Position numbers and translations under genes: made by a program. A DNA stretch of 64,000 bases. It comes from Planctomycetota bacterium (GTDB lineage: Bacteria > Planctomycetota > Planctomycetia > Planctomycetales > Planctomycetaceae). Under the pieces are notes generated by a model, which saw only the letters and a program-made list of their open reading frames with translations, was not told the origin of the DNA and ran no database searches. Of this stretch, positions 52,246 to 60,685 are shown piece by piece. Position 1 is the first letter of the stretch, and the number at the start of each line of letters is the position of its first letter. Location of the stretch: positions 12,779-76,778 of the forward strand of contig JACTNB010000005.1 in the NCBI GenBank assembly GCA_014584345.1. Direction: 5' to 3'.

Positions 52246-54282
52246 TTAGTCAAGATAACCCAGCAGCAGGTGCAGAGATGCCAACTCCTTGCATTTCGTT
52301 AAACCGAGGTCCAGTTGAGGATTCCCCCCCAGTACCGCGAAATAGGTTCGCGGCTCCAGACCGTTTTCCGAATTGAGGGAAAATTTGCGGATCAGTTTTT
52401 CCTGCTGGCTGTTGTTGTAGATATCGTGCTGGCCGTACATGTCGTTGTAGCCATGGGTAGAGACGTACGGGCGAGGGCTGCCGAAATTCTGATAGTATTG
52501 CTGCTGGTTCATCCCCTCGGGCAAGCCCAGGGCCTCTTGGGAAAGAATTTCCCGCAACTTGCCGCGATGATCCGCGGTCGCTTTCGTCGGCTGGACCGTG
52601 CTGCCCGGGGATACGTTTTCGGCAAACCACAATTCTCCCGCCGCGTCCGAGATATACACCAGGCGGAGAGGCCATTCCAGTCCGTTGGAGAGTTCGGGCT
52701 TGTCCGGGATCCCGCGCAGTTCGAGACGCCCCCGTTGCTCGCGTTGCGACAAGGTGAGGAATTGCGTCCGCGTGCGCGAGCGGAGCCACCCGTTGCGGAA
52801 ATGCTGGGTATCGCTCCAGTTGACTCTCCATGCCTCATGAGAGAGTTCCATGGGCCAGATCGGATAAACGGCGGTTGTCGGCTCAAACGACAGCCCGCCC
52901 GTCGGAGACGTCCCCGCGAAATAGGCCACGCGATTGATGCTCAGCGAGGAATTTCGGCCCTGGTCGAGTATGGTCAGACTGCGGACTCGCGATTTCACCG
53001 AAAAACCGTTGGCCACCGTCGAATACCCCACCAGCAGCAAACTGCTGCCAAAGGCCAACACGGGGACCGTGATCAATAGCATCGAAAGTTGTTTCTTGCG
53101 GAGGAAATACCCGTAATTCAACGGGCCAATCACGACCGTGAAGATCGTGATCAGCACCAGAAAGGAAATGATGGGAACACTCCCCACCCCCGGAATCAGG
53201 AAATGCATGAAGGTCGCGTTCGGCTGGCGGACGCTGATGCCGTGACGATCGTTCCAGAGCAGATTGCCCTGGTCGAGGTGAGACAACAGCCAGGTCCAGT
53301 GCGAGTTCGTTCCCGGAAAGGGAGACTCCTGAAACCGGACCACCTTCCCCAGGCCGCAGCCACGTTGCGCGAACAGAGACTCCTCGACTTGCCACGGCGC
53401 GCCAGCGGAATAGTCCTCGGGCACCAGGCGGCTTTCGTCGGCCGGGTCCGGAAGTTCCAACCGCCGAAAGCCTCCCACATGGGCCGGGGTCCAGGTAGTT
53501 TCCGCGAATTTACGCTGCTCCCAACCGATCAACTTATCGAGAACGGCCGCGTTCGGCCCGGTTTGATAAACCAGCAGTGTGCCACCGGAATGGACCCATG
53601 CGAGCAGAGCCTGCCGCGCTTCGGGGCTGATCTCCCTTTCCAGCGTGGCCAGCGGAATGGCCAGCAGGTCCAACCCGGTGTAGGCGGTCCACAGCGTGGG
53701 GAGCATGTTTGGTTGAACGACATCCGAATTGTCCATGGAGATGTGGGAATAGGGGCCGGAGGTGTATTTTCTCTGCAAGGCCTCGTTGAAGAAACGCCCA
53801 TCCTCCAGGCGGGAACTGACGATCAGCATCTGTGGGCTGCGATTTCCCTGATAGGCGGTATCGGGAAGTGGGATGGATTGCGAGAGTCCCTTCAAGGCTC
53901 GGCCCCCTTCCAGAATCCGCAGGTCCCCATAGGTTCCCTCGGAAACCATCGGGATCAGCAGGGTGGTGAAAATGGTGGCGTTTTGCTCCAGCGTGAGATC
54001 GCGCGTCACCAGGGGGATTTTCTGCGTCGAGTTCGAGCTGCCATATTGCAGCGTGATTTTGCGGGCAGGCCCGATGTTGCGGATGCGGGCTCGGATGGGG
54101 TAATACCCGCCATCGCGGCAACCAACCCACTTCGCGTCGACATCGACCACCAAGTCCGAGCCACTCAGGGTAAAGGCACTTCCAATGGCCAGGGCGGAAA
54201 CGGGAAAGGCCAGCGTCAGCAGCAAACCGAACACCAACGGGAACCGCAATTGGCCGAGGATAGGTTTCATCGAATCACTCAC
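52246..54282 (-). CDS. Large membrane protein, GATase1-like periplasmic domain (GldG-like)
   Basis: A 678-residue protein with a signal peptide (about 12-33). The large periplasmic part holds a region like a glutamine-amidotransferase-fold sensor (SPQMLIVSSRLEDGRFFNEAL to LLAWVHSGGTLLVYQTG, about 150-250). Two membrane helices follow at about 365-425 (VPIISFLVLITIFTVVIGPL and LLITVPVLAFGSSLLLVGY), then a C-terminal extracytoplasmic domain. Near the C-terminus a Tyr/Gln/Asn-rich stretch reads QQQYYQNFGSPRPYVSTHGY. It lies 30 bp from MoxR and 62 bp from the ATPase. The role is probably as a partner of the ABC transporter, by context. Confidence 0.75.
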   Translation of the reverse strand: MSDSMKPILGQLRFPLVFGLLLTLAFPVSALAIGSAFTLSGSDLVVDVDAKWVGCRDGGYYPIRARIRNIGPARKITLQYGSSNSTQKIPLVTRDLTLEQNATIFTTLLIPMVSEGTYGDLRILEGGRALKGLSQSIPLPDTAYQGNRSPQMLIVSSRLEDGRFFNEALQRKYTSGPYSHISMDNSDVVQPNMLPTLWTAYTGLDLLAIPLATLEREISPEARQALLAWVHSGGTLLVYQTGPNAAVLDKLIGWEQRKFAETTWTPAHVGGFRRLELPDPADESRLVPEDYSAGAPWQVEESLFAQRGCGLGKVVRFQESPFPGTNSHWTWLLSHLDQGNLLWNDRHGISVRQPNATFMHFLIPGVGSVPIISFLVLITIFTVVIGPLNYGYFLRKKQLSMLLITVPVLAFGSSLLLVGYSTVANGFSVKSRVRSLTILDQGRNSSLSINRVAYFAGTSPTGGLSFEPTTAVYPIWPMELSHEAWRVNWSDTQHFRNGWLRSRTRTQFLTLSQREQRGRLELRGIPDKPELSNGLEWPLRLVYISDAAGELWFAENVSPGSTVQPTKATADHRGKLREILSQEALGLPEGMNQQQYYQNFGSPRPYVSTHGYNDMYGQHDIYNNSQQEKLIRKFSLNSENGLEPRTYFAVLGGNPQLDLGLTKCKELASLHLLLGYLD

Positions 54283-54312
54283 TTATCGAAATTTATTAAG
54301 CATGACTCGCGT

Positions 54313-55338
54313 TCAAACCCGCACATCCGCCGGTATTTCGCGGTCAACTTCGGGAACGCGCGCGATCAGTTCCTGGATCAGAGAGGGATTGTCCCAACCT
54401 TCCATCCGTGCGGAGTAGTCGAGAATGATGCGATGCGACAGCACGCTGGGGGCCACAAACTTCACTTCCTCGAAACCGACGTTCGGCTTGCCGGCGATCA
54501 ATGCCGCTGCGCGAGCCGTGTTCGCCAGCGCAATGGCAGCACGTGGTGAAGCCCCGAAGCGTATGAACTGCCGGGCCACTTCCGGAGAATCTTCGTAACG
54601 GGCATGCGTCGCCGAGACCAGTCGCGCGATATAGTTTGCCACGGCTTCGGGCAAATGCACGCGATCCACCCGCGCGAACAAGACATCCAATTCGTCCGCG
54701 GAGACGACGGGCTTCAACACTGGGGGTTCGCCATGATGCCGTTTCGTGATGATCGTCTGCAGGGTTTCCGGGCCAATGCCGTCCACTTGAATTTTGAAGG
54801 CAAAACGATCCAACTGGGCTTCGGGCAGCGGGTAGGTTCCTTCCAGCTCGATCGGATTCTGTGTCGCCAGCACGAAAAATGGCAAGGGCAGCGGATGCGT
54901 CGTTCCCATGACGGTGACGCGGCGTTCCTGCATCGCTTCGAGCAGGGCCGACTGTGTTTTGGGCGTGGCCCGATTGATTTCATCGGCAAGCAGCAGATTG
55001 GCGAAGATCGGGCCCTGGTGAAATACCAGCCGTCGACCGCCATCCTGTTCCTCCAGAATCGGCGAACCGACAATGTCTCCCGGCAGCAGGTCGGGTGTGA
55101 ACTGCACACGGCGAAACGACAGATTCAACAACGCGGACAACGACTTGACCAATTCGGTCTTGCCCAGCCCTGGCAAGCCTTCCAGCAGCAGATGCCCCCG
55201 CGCCAGGATGCAGGTTACCGCCAGTTTCAGGAGTACTTCCTGACCGAGTATCGCCTGGCCTAAACCGTCCAGCAACCGGGAAATAACCTCGCGCGAACTG
55301 GAAACTTCCTCGGGTGACAACAACGGCTCGGGCGACAT
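54313..55338 (-). CDS. MoxR-family AAA+ ATPase
   Basis: A 341-residue AAA+ ATPase. Walker A is GLPGLGKTE (Lys60) and Walker B LLLADEIN (Asp119, Glu120). The sensor and arginine-finger region includes TQNPIELEGTYPLPEAQLDRF, diagnostic for MoxR. MoxR proteins act as chaperones that activate metal- or cofactor-containing complexes, usually with DUF58 and VWA proteins. Here those are absent, and the neighbours are a coiled-coil membrane protein and an ABC system, a planctomycete-type variant of the locus. Confidence 0.92.
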   Translation of the reverse strand: MSPEPLLSPEEVSSSREVISRLLDGLGQAILGQEVLLKLAVTCILARGHLLLEGLPGLGKTELVKSLSALLNLSFRRVQFTPDLLPGDIVGSPILEEQDGGRRLVFHQGPIFANLLLADEINRATPKTQSALLEAMQERRVTVMGTTHPLPLPFFVLATQNPIELEGTYPLPEAQLDRFAFKIQVDGIGPETLQTIITKRHHGEPPVLKPVVSADELDVLFARVDRVHLPEAVANYIARLVSATHARYEDSPEVARQFIRFGASPRAAIALANTARAAALIAGKPNVGFEEVKFVAPSVLSHRIILDYSARMEGWDNPSLIQELIARVPEVDREIPADVRV

Positions 55339-55463
55339 GAGGCAATGGCTTTCCTGGATAACGTGTGGAGGAGAAGCCGCGATTCGTCGCGGATTCCCGT
55401 TGGTTCATAACATCAATAAACCTGCGAGGAGCCGTACGTGGAACACGACTTCCGCAGTGGAGA

Positions 55464-56867
55464 TCATAGCCCCCCATCGGCTGGGATGGACTGAGCTTTA
55501 CGCTCCGCGTTGAAAAATTTTCGGACGGTTTCGCGATGGCGGGGATTCAACTTGCGATCCCAAGTGGCGCGTCCCGCGCTGGGATCGGTTTCCCGAAGTT
55601 CGCCGCGCGGCGCAGTCTCCGCCACGTTCACTTCGGGCTCCTTGTAGGTCAGCCCCAGAATCTGTTCCGAGGGATCGTCGAGCGTTCCGGGGGGCAAGAC
55701 GATCTCCTTGAACTTGGTGTTGGCCAGATCCGATTCCGCGCCCCAGATCATCGGCGCATCACCCCGGCCACGCGTCACACCCCCCTGCCCCGGCTTGTTC
55801 CCCTCGCACTGGCCCTCACCTTGACACTGGCCTCCGGGGCAATTTCCCCCTTCGCACAACCCCTGGCATTCGCTGCGTTGCTTAGCCAGTTTCTCGGATT
55901 CCTCTTGCAGTTTCTGCTTCAGTTCATCGAGCATTTTCTGTCGCTGCTCTGCGTTTTCGGGAAGATCCAGCTTGCCGCTCTGGGCCAGTTGATTCAACTT
56001 GTCCAATAACCCTTCGGAGAGATCACCCAGTTTCCCCTGCCCCGCCTTCTGGGCCAGTGATTGCAAGTTTTGTCCCAGGGAATTTTCCAGTTGCTGGAGT
56101 TGATCCGCTGACATTTCCCCCTGATTGGCCAGCGCGGAGAGTAGTTGCTCAAGTGCCTGGCTGGCCGATTCGAGGCTTCGTTCATTTCGTTCCCAGGACA
56201 TCTGCAATTGCTGCTTCAGAGAATCGGCGGTCTCCCATTGTTCGTGGGTCAGGGGTTGCTGATGCGTCTCCTCGGCGAATTTCTCGATCTCCTTCCGAAG
56301 GGCTTCCTTTTCTTCTTCCTTGAGAACATCCGCTTCCTCCAGGGTTTTGAGGATCGCTTCGAGCTGGTCGGTTGTCTGTTGCGCAACCTTCCTCGGCGTC
56401 GCCTGCAGAGGCGTGTTTTCCCGCAGAGGGATGAAACAGGAGGCCACCGCAAAAGCCAGCGGGACCGTCACCAACGAGGCAAATCGCCGCGGACGAACCT
56501 TCGGTAAACTTTCGCGCCACAGGTGCTCGACCCGCGGCAAATGCTGCTGCCACTGATCGTCCGGGGCTTCGCTGAGTGTCATCAGCAAGCCACCGGCTTG
56601 GAGCTTGCGATCGAGCAGAGCCGTGGCTTCCGTACGCGTGAATCGGACCCGTTGCACTTTCCGCCAGGCCAGGAAGGGAACCAGGCAGAGTGCCAGTCCC
56701 AACCACAACGCATGAGGCCACAGTTGAGGCAGAAACAGCTTGACCAGCAGAATTGCACTTCCCAGACCCACCAGGCACATCGCGAGGTAGTCCGCGCTAA
56801 CTCCCAGAAACTGGCCCCACTGCAAACGCCGCCAGTGACGCTGGATCCAACGATGAGAATCTTGCAT
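55464..56867 (-). CDS. DUF4175-like coiled-coil membrane protein with Cys-rich insert
   Basis: 467 residues from the ATG at 56867. Two hydrophobic segments near the N-terminus (about 25-70) and a third at about 128-145 are followed by a long Glu/Lys/Gln-rich coiled coil (about 165-330). A compact Cys cluster (ECQGLCEGGNCPGGQCQGEGQC at about 337-358) with five Cys residues and Gly spacers follows, then a Pro/Glu-rich tail. It resembles DUF4175-type proteins that open MoxR loci. The Cys cluster is unusual and could bind a metal or form disulphides. It is the first of five closely spaced minus-strand genes. Confidence 0.7.
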   Translation of the reverse strand: MQDSHRWIQRHWRRLQWGQFLGVSADYLAMCLVGLGSAILLVKLFLPQLWPHALWLGLALCLVPFLAWRKVQRVRFTRTEATALLDRKLQAGGLLMTLSEAPDDQWQQHLPRVEHLWRESLPKVRPRRFASLVTVPLAFAVASCFIPLRENTPLQATPRKVAQQTTDQLEAILKTLEEADVLKEEEKEALRKEIEKFAEETHQQPLTHEQWETADSLKQQLQMSWERNERSLESASQALEQLLSALANQGEMSADQLQQLENSLGQNLQSLAQKAGQGKLGDLSEGLLDKLNQLAQSGKLDLPENAEQRQKMLDELKQKLQEESEKLAKQRSECQGLCEGGNCPGGQCQGEGQCEGNKPGQGGVTRGRGDAPMIWGAESDLANTKFKEIVLPPGTLDDPSEQILGLTYKEPEVNVAETAPRGELRETDPSAGRATWDRKLNPRHRETVRKFFNAERKAQSIPADGGL

Positions 56868-57199
56868 GACGCTATTCCCTTGGAAAAGCCCCGGACCGGA
56901 AAGGGACCGTGAAACGGGCGCGACTTCGCCCATGATGACTAGACCACATTTCTCACACAGTTACCAATGCGGTAAATTATGCCTCGAAAGTGCCTGAAAA
57001 ACTAGCCGCGCCCGTCAGGAAGCGGGCCAAGAGAGCTGTTCCTCATGGAACACTCCTTGAATACAACATCAATTATGGCAAAGTATTGCATTATTCCATG
57101 CTCCAGCCTGGCCCGCTTCCTGACGGGCGCGGCTAGTTCGTCGAAGTCAGCAATCTTGTTTTATTGACCCGGGTGAGAAATCCGGACTAGATACTGATT
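56868..57199. other. Intergenic region with inverted-repeat element
   Basis: Contains the inverted-repeat element at 57000-57138 and the likely promoter region of the DUF4175-like operon. No gene is seen. Confidence 0.5.
57000..57138. repeat. 139-bp element with perfect 30-bp terminal inverted repeats (MITE/REP-like)
   Basis: The left arm at 57000-57029 and right arm at 57109-57138 are perfect reverse complements over 30 bp. The core of the arm is GCCGCGCCCGTCAGGAAGCG. The 79-bp interior is AT-rich and carries no coding frame. A diverged copy with the same layout lies at 12105-12239. No transposase is in the window, so it could be a non-autonomous mobile or REP-type element. Target duplications are not evident. 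Confidence 0.85.
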
Positions 57200-57592
57200 C
57201 TATCCGTACCGATCAGAATTTTCCGTCTCAATTTCGTTTTTTTGAGGAGTCGGCCCAAAATACAGCCCCTCACGCAACCAGACCAGATGCCAGGGAAGAG
57301 AAGATTCGAGCTGTTCGTGGAGCATCAACACTAACCTGTGCCTTGTCCGGTCCCATTGATTTAATGGGTGACGCTGCTCCGCGAACCGTGCATCCGCGGG
57401 AACAAGCTTGGAAATACGCACGGCAGACATAGCCTTGGCACGCGAAATTGCTTCAAGCAACGCACCGTGTCGGGCGTGGCTCGTGCCATCGCATTCGGCA
57501 CGCCTGATTGAGGGATCGGTCGAGAGCGATGCGCAGACTGGCCAGCACTCCGTCGGAAACGGCTCGCGGGGCTCCGGACATTTGGGTTCCAA
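57200..57592 (-). CDS. Possible small unknown protein
   Basis: An open frame of 130 codons directly downstream of the DUF1501 gene on the same strand. The second half (ALLEAISRAKAMSAVRISKL, then LNQWDRTRHRLVLMLHEQLE) looks protein-like, but no family is recognised and no ribosome-binding site is clear. It may not be translated. Confidence 0.25.
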   Translation of the reverse strand: MEPKCPEPREPFPTECWPVCASLSTDPSIRRAECDGTSHARHGALLEAISRAKAMSAVRISKLVPADARFAEQRHPLNQWDRTRHRLVLMLHEQLESSLPWHLVWLREGLYFGPTPQKNEIETENSDRYG

Positions 57593-57600
57593 CCGTTCGC

Positions 57601-58941
57601 CTACACCAGTTCGGGCAGGGGGCGGTAGGTGTTATGGTCCACCAGGAAACGGGGGCGGCCCTGCAGGTCGGGCAGCGTCAAGGTATCGACATCGATGCCC
57701 AAGTTCTTGTACAGCGTCGCAAAGACTTCCTGGAAATGCACGGGGCGATCCTGTGCATATTCTCCAAGCCGATTCGTAGCCCCAATAACCTGACCGGTCC
57801 GCATGCCTCCCCCAGCAAGCAGGCCGCAGGAAACTCGCGGCCAGTGGTCCCGACCAGCGGTGGAATTGATTTTAGGAGTCCGGCCGAACTCACCCCAGAC
57901 GACCACGGTCACGTCATCCAGCATGCTGCGTTGTTCCAGATCCTCCAGCAGGGCACTGAGGGCCTGATCAAGCATCGGCATGTCTTCGCGGCCGCGTTTG
58001 AAGTTGCCCCCATGCCAGTCCCAGCGACTGAAGCACAGCGTCACGCAGCGCACGCCAGTTTCGATCAGACGGCGCGCCACTAGAAAGTGATCCAGCAGTT
58101 TGGGGCCGCCATCCGCCTGCAGTTTCGTAGTGCCACGCCCGTACCGATCGCGCACCGCCACCGGTTCTTTTTCCACGTCCAACGCATCGGCCAGTTTGCT
58201 GGAGGTCAAGATTCCGAACGCCTGCTGCGCAAAGGCATCCATCCCCTCCATCATGCCCGAAGCATCGGCTTGACGGCGAAATGTGTCCAGCGCGGCCAGA
58301 ACCTTCTTGCGATCCCCCAGACGATCGGCGGAAATGCCGTTCAGCGTCATGTCGCTCATGCCCTGCCCGTTGGGCTGAAACGGAGCATGCGCCACGCCCA
58401 GAAAACCAGATTGTCCGGGATCACCCCAGGGAGCGTGGCCCGTTTTGGGAGAAAGTCCCACAAAGGGGGGGACTGCGGGATCCTTCGGGCCATATACCTT
58501 CGAGACGACCGAACCGAGGGAAGGCCAACCTCCCGGAGGTTGTTGCCGATCCGTGTTTCCCGTCAGGCATTGAAAGGCGAAATGCGCCCCGGTTGCCCCC
58601 TCGATCGAGCGGATGATGGCATATTTGTCCGCTTGTTGTGCCAGTAAGGGAAACAACTCGCAAATTTCGATCCCAGGCACATTCGTGGAAATGGGCGAAA
58701 ACTCTCCCCGGATTTCCGCCGGTGCATCCACCTTCAAATCCCACATATCCTGGTGAGGTGGCCCCCCCGGCAGGAAGATCATGATGATCCCCTTGTTGTT
58801 TTTGCTCAGCCCCGCCGCCTGTTCTGCCTGCAGCAACTGAGGCAGAGCCATGCCACCCATGGCGAGCCCACCAATTTGCAGCGCGGTCCGACGGCTAAGA
58901 CCATCACACAGGGAATACTTCGGACCAAGAACATTCAACAT
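57601..58941 (-). CDS. DUF1501 secreted protein (sulfatase-like fold)
   Basis: 446 residues from the ATG at 58941; in-frame codons upstream to 59088 do not resemble the family. A Tat-like signal (LSRRTALQIGGLAMGG) is followed by the DUF1501 hallmarks KNNKGIIMIFLPGGPPHQDMWDLK, GATGAHFAFQ, VWGEFGRTPKIN and AGRDHWP. The fold is of the alkaline phosphatase/sulfatase superfamily, but the catalytic residues of true sulfatases are not obvious. DUF1501 proteins are abundant in planctomycetes, often paired with DUF1553/DUF1549 cytochrome-like proteins, which are absent here. Confidence 0.9.
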   Translation of the reverse strand: MLNVLGPKYSLCDGLSRRTALQIGGLAMGGMALPQLLQAEQAAGLSKNNKGIIMIFLPGGPPHQDMWDLKVDAPAEIRGEFSPISTNVPGIEICELFPLLAQQADKYAIIRSIEGATGAHFAFQCLTGNTDRQQPPGGWPSLGSVVSKVYGPKDPAVPPFVGLSPKTGHAPWGDPGQSGFLGVAHAPFQPNGQGMSDMTLNGISADRLGDRKKVLAALDTFRRQADASGMMEGMDAFAQQAFGILTSSKLADALDVEKEPVAVRDRYGRGTTKLQADGGPKLLDHFLVARRLIETGVRCVTLCFSRWDWHGGNFKRGREDMPMLDQALSALLEDLEQRSMLDDVTVVVWGEFGRTPKINSTAGRDHWPRVSCGLLAGGGMRTGQVIGATNRLGEYAQDRPVHFQEVFATLYKNLGIDVDTLTLPDLQGRPRFLVDHNTYRPLPELV

Positions 58942-59349
58942 GGCAGGTCTCCCAGCGGGGTGGAGAATGGGGGGACGGAGGGTCTTCTTGATATCCAATA
59001 TCAGACATATCAGCTTGCCTGGAACAACTGGAAATGTCAACGGGAAATCACAAAAACCCCACAAACGCATCGATACCGATTGATGCACTGGTTATCGTAA
59101 AAACCAAGGGCCAAAATTGAGAAACCGTCCGTTTCTACCGATTGAGCCGGTCAGTTGTGCAGGCATTACGAATAATATACAAACGAACCATTTGCCCTAT
59201 TGCACACGATACTGCGACTGGACGGATTCAATTCTGGAATGCACGGCGGGATTGAGAAAATGTGACACTCGAGGGATGGTTTGTTTTTCCGAACGCTCAT
59301 GCACTCTCTGCGGTGGCTAGACTAGGGCCTGTATGGTGCTGAGGGGAGC
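58942..59349. other. Intergenic region at the boundary to AT-richer DNA
   Basis: 408 bp between the DUF1501 gene and an LRR remnant. A near-palindrome GCATCGATACCGATTGATGC at 59067-59086 could be an operator for the DUF1501 gene but has no support. From about 59100 onward the DNA is visibly more AT-rich. Confidence 0.4.
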
Positions 59350-59559
59350 GTGACGGCTGAGGGATTGCAAGGATTGGCGAGCCTGCCGGCACTTCGTCGA
59401 CTCTATCTGAACGGCCACGGACTGACAGGTGAGCGTGTCGCATTGCTGGCGAACTCCGTGACTCTGCAATGGCTGCAAATACCCGGAAATCCGCTCAGTG
59501 ACGAGGACATTCCTCATCTGGCTTCTCTCAAGAATCTACGTATCCTCGATCTCAACTGA
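59326..59559 (+). pseudogene. Remnant of a leucine-rich-repeat protein
   Basis: An open stretch of about 77 codons directly after an in-frame TAG at 59323 encodes about two and a half LRR units of the ribonuclease-inhibitor type: LASLPALRRLYLNGHGLTG, then VTLQWLQIPGNPLSDEDI and LASLKNLRILDLN. There is no ATG; a GTG at 59350 is the only reasonable start. Full planctomycete LRR proteins have many units, so this is more likely a decayed fragment than a complete gene. A short LRR protein remains possible. Confidence 0.5.
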
Positions 59560-59724
59560 CTCTTACCCGTCCGTTCAGGACAATATGCAACCATGCCCCC
59601 GTGGTTCCCTCCTGGAAGATAGTCTCCCCGGTGTGAAACTGAAAAACCAGCGATGCTGCTTCAACAATTCACGTTGACTTGAATCCATAAGTAGAGAAAA
59701 ATGGATATCGCTCAAAGATGTTTT

Positions 59725-60537
59725 TTAACATTCCAGGAAATCCAGCAATGGAAATTCGATTACCGACACTGAAAGCTGATTGGAAATCCATTCCTCAAAC
59801 ATGCGAGCTTTGATGAACGCCAGGGTAGCAGCACTATCGTCAGCAGCTGCATAACTTTCTACCTGTGCGATCCAAGAACCTTCATCAGTCGTAACTGGTC
59901 CGATTAACTCATCCTGTTGCTGCAGAAATGCTGGTTGAATGGCCTTGGGCAATTGTGCGACAAAGACGTGCCCTATCCGCCCACGCTGAAAACGTGATTC
60001 ATGCACCGAATGTTGAGCTGCAAGCTCAGCGAACTCCGCTCCTTCGCATTCGATCTGCATTCTCAATTCGCGAGCCAGTTCATCACTGGGGACTTGAATG
60101 ATCGCCAGGTTGACTCGTGCGTACATCTGAGGATTGCGACGAAAATCCTCAACTGCTTTTTCGGCAAACATCGCGTCAATCAGCAACTCTTTGCGGATGT
60201 TCGCTTCGATCGAGGCTTCAAAACTGGCGGCGTTGATTCCGTTATCACGAAACCAGCTCTCTGTTCGCTCCGCCGAATGGAGACGATGTTTTCTGCGGAA
60301 GGAATCTGCCGCATGCTGTAGTTGCTTATCACTGACAATCACTCCCAACTCAATCGCTTTTTGTGAAATCAAAGACTCAGCAATCATCTCTCTCATAATC
60401 GGTTTCAGACGCAGATTTCTCCTCAGACTGGAGAAAAGGTCATGAGCCGAAAGAGAGGCTCCATTCACACGAATCGCATCAATGGCCCGAAGTTGTACGG
60501 CAGCAGGCTCATTCAAGGACATCAAAACCTCGCCCAT
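59725..60537 (-). CDS. Signal-less parvulin/SurA-like peptidyl-prolyl isomerase
   Basis: 270 residues from the ATG at 60537, preceded by AAAGGG; an ATG at 60594 is less likely. A SurA-type helical N-terminal part (about 14-130, ending in ASIEANIRKELLIDAMF) is followed by one parvulin-like domain (VNLAIIQVPSDELARELRMQ, then GRIGHVF, ELIGPVTTDEGSWIAQVES). It has no signal peptide or lipobox, unlike the parvulin at 39223. It resembles cyanobacterial cytosolic PpiC proteins that sit beside type I secretion genes. It is the next gene after the giant beta-trefoil protein on the same strand. Confidence 0.78.
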   Translation of the reverse strand: MGEVLMSLNEPAAVQLRAIDAIRVNGASLSAHDLFSSLRRNLRLKPIMREMIAESLISQKAIELGVIVSDKQLQHAADSFRRKHRLHSAERTESWFRDNGINAASFEASIEANIRKELLIDAMFAEKAVEDFRRNPQMYARVNLAIIQVPSDELARELRMQIECEGAEFAELAAQHSVHESRFQRGRIGHVFVAQLPKAIQPAFLQQQDELIGPVTTDEGSWIAQVESYAAADDSAATLAFIKARMFEEWISNQLSVSVIEFPLLDFLEC

Positions 60538-60685
60538 CGATGTATCCCTTTTATAATTTGAACATTCCGAAAACTGACCGTTCTCGTGAGACAAATTATC
60601 CAGTCGACAGAGCTCTTCCTGCCCGTTGGCGACATGCTCATGAAAATCAGTAGATATCTATCCACGAGTCATGTAAAAAGGTCAA

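Noticed and set aside
59067..59086. Near-palindrome as an operator of the DUF1501 gene
   Set aside because: Two mismatches, a single occurrence and no regulator nearby; left as a note only.
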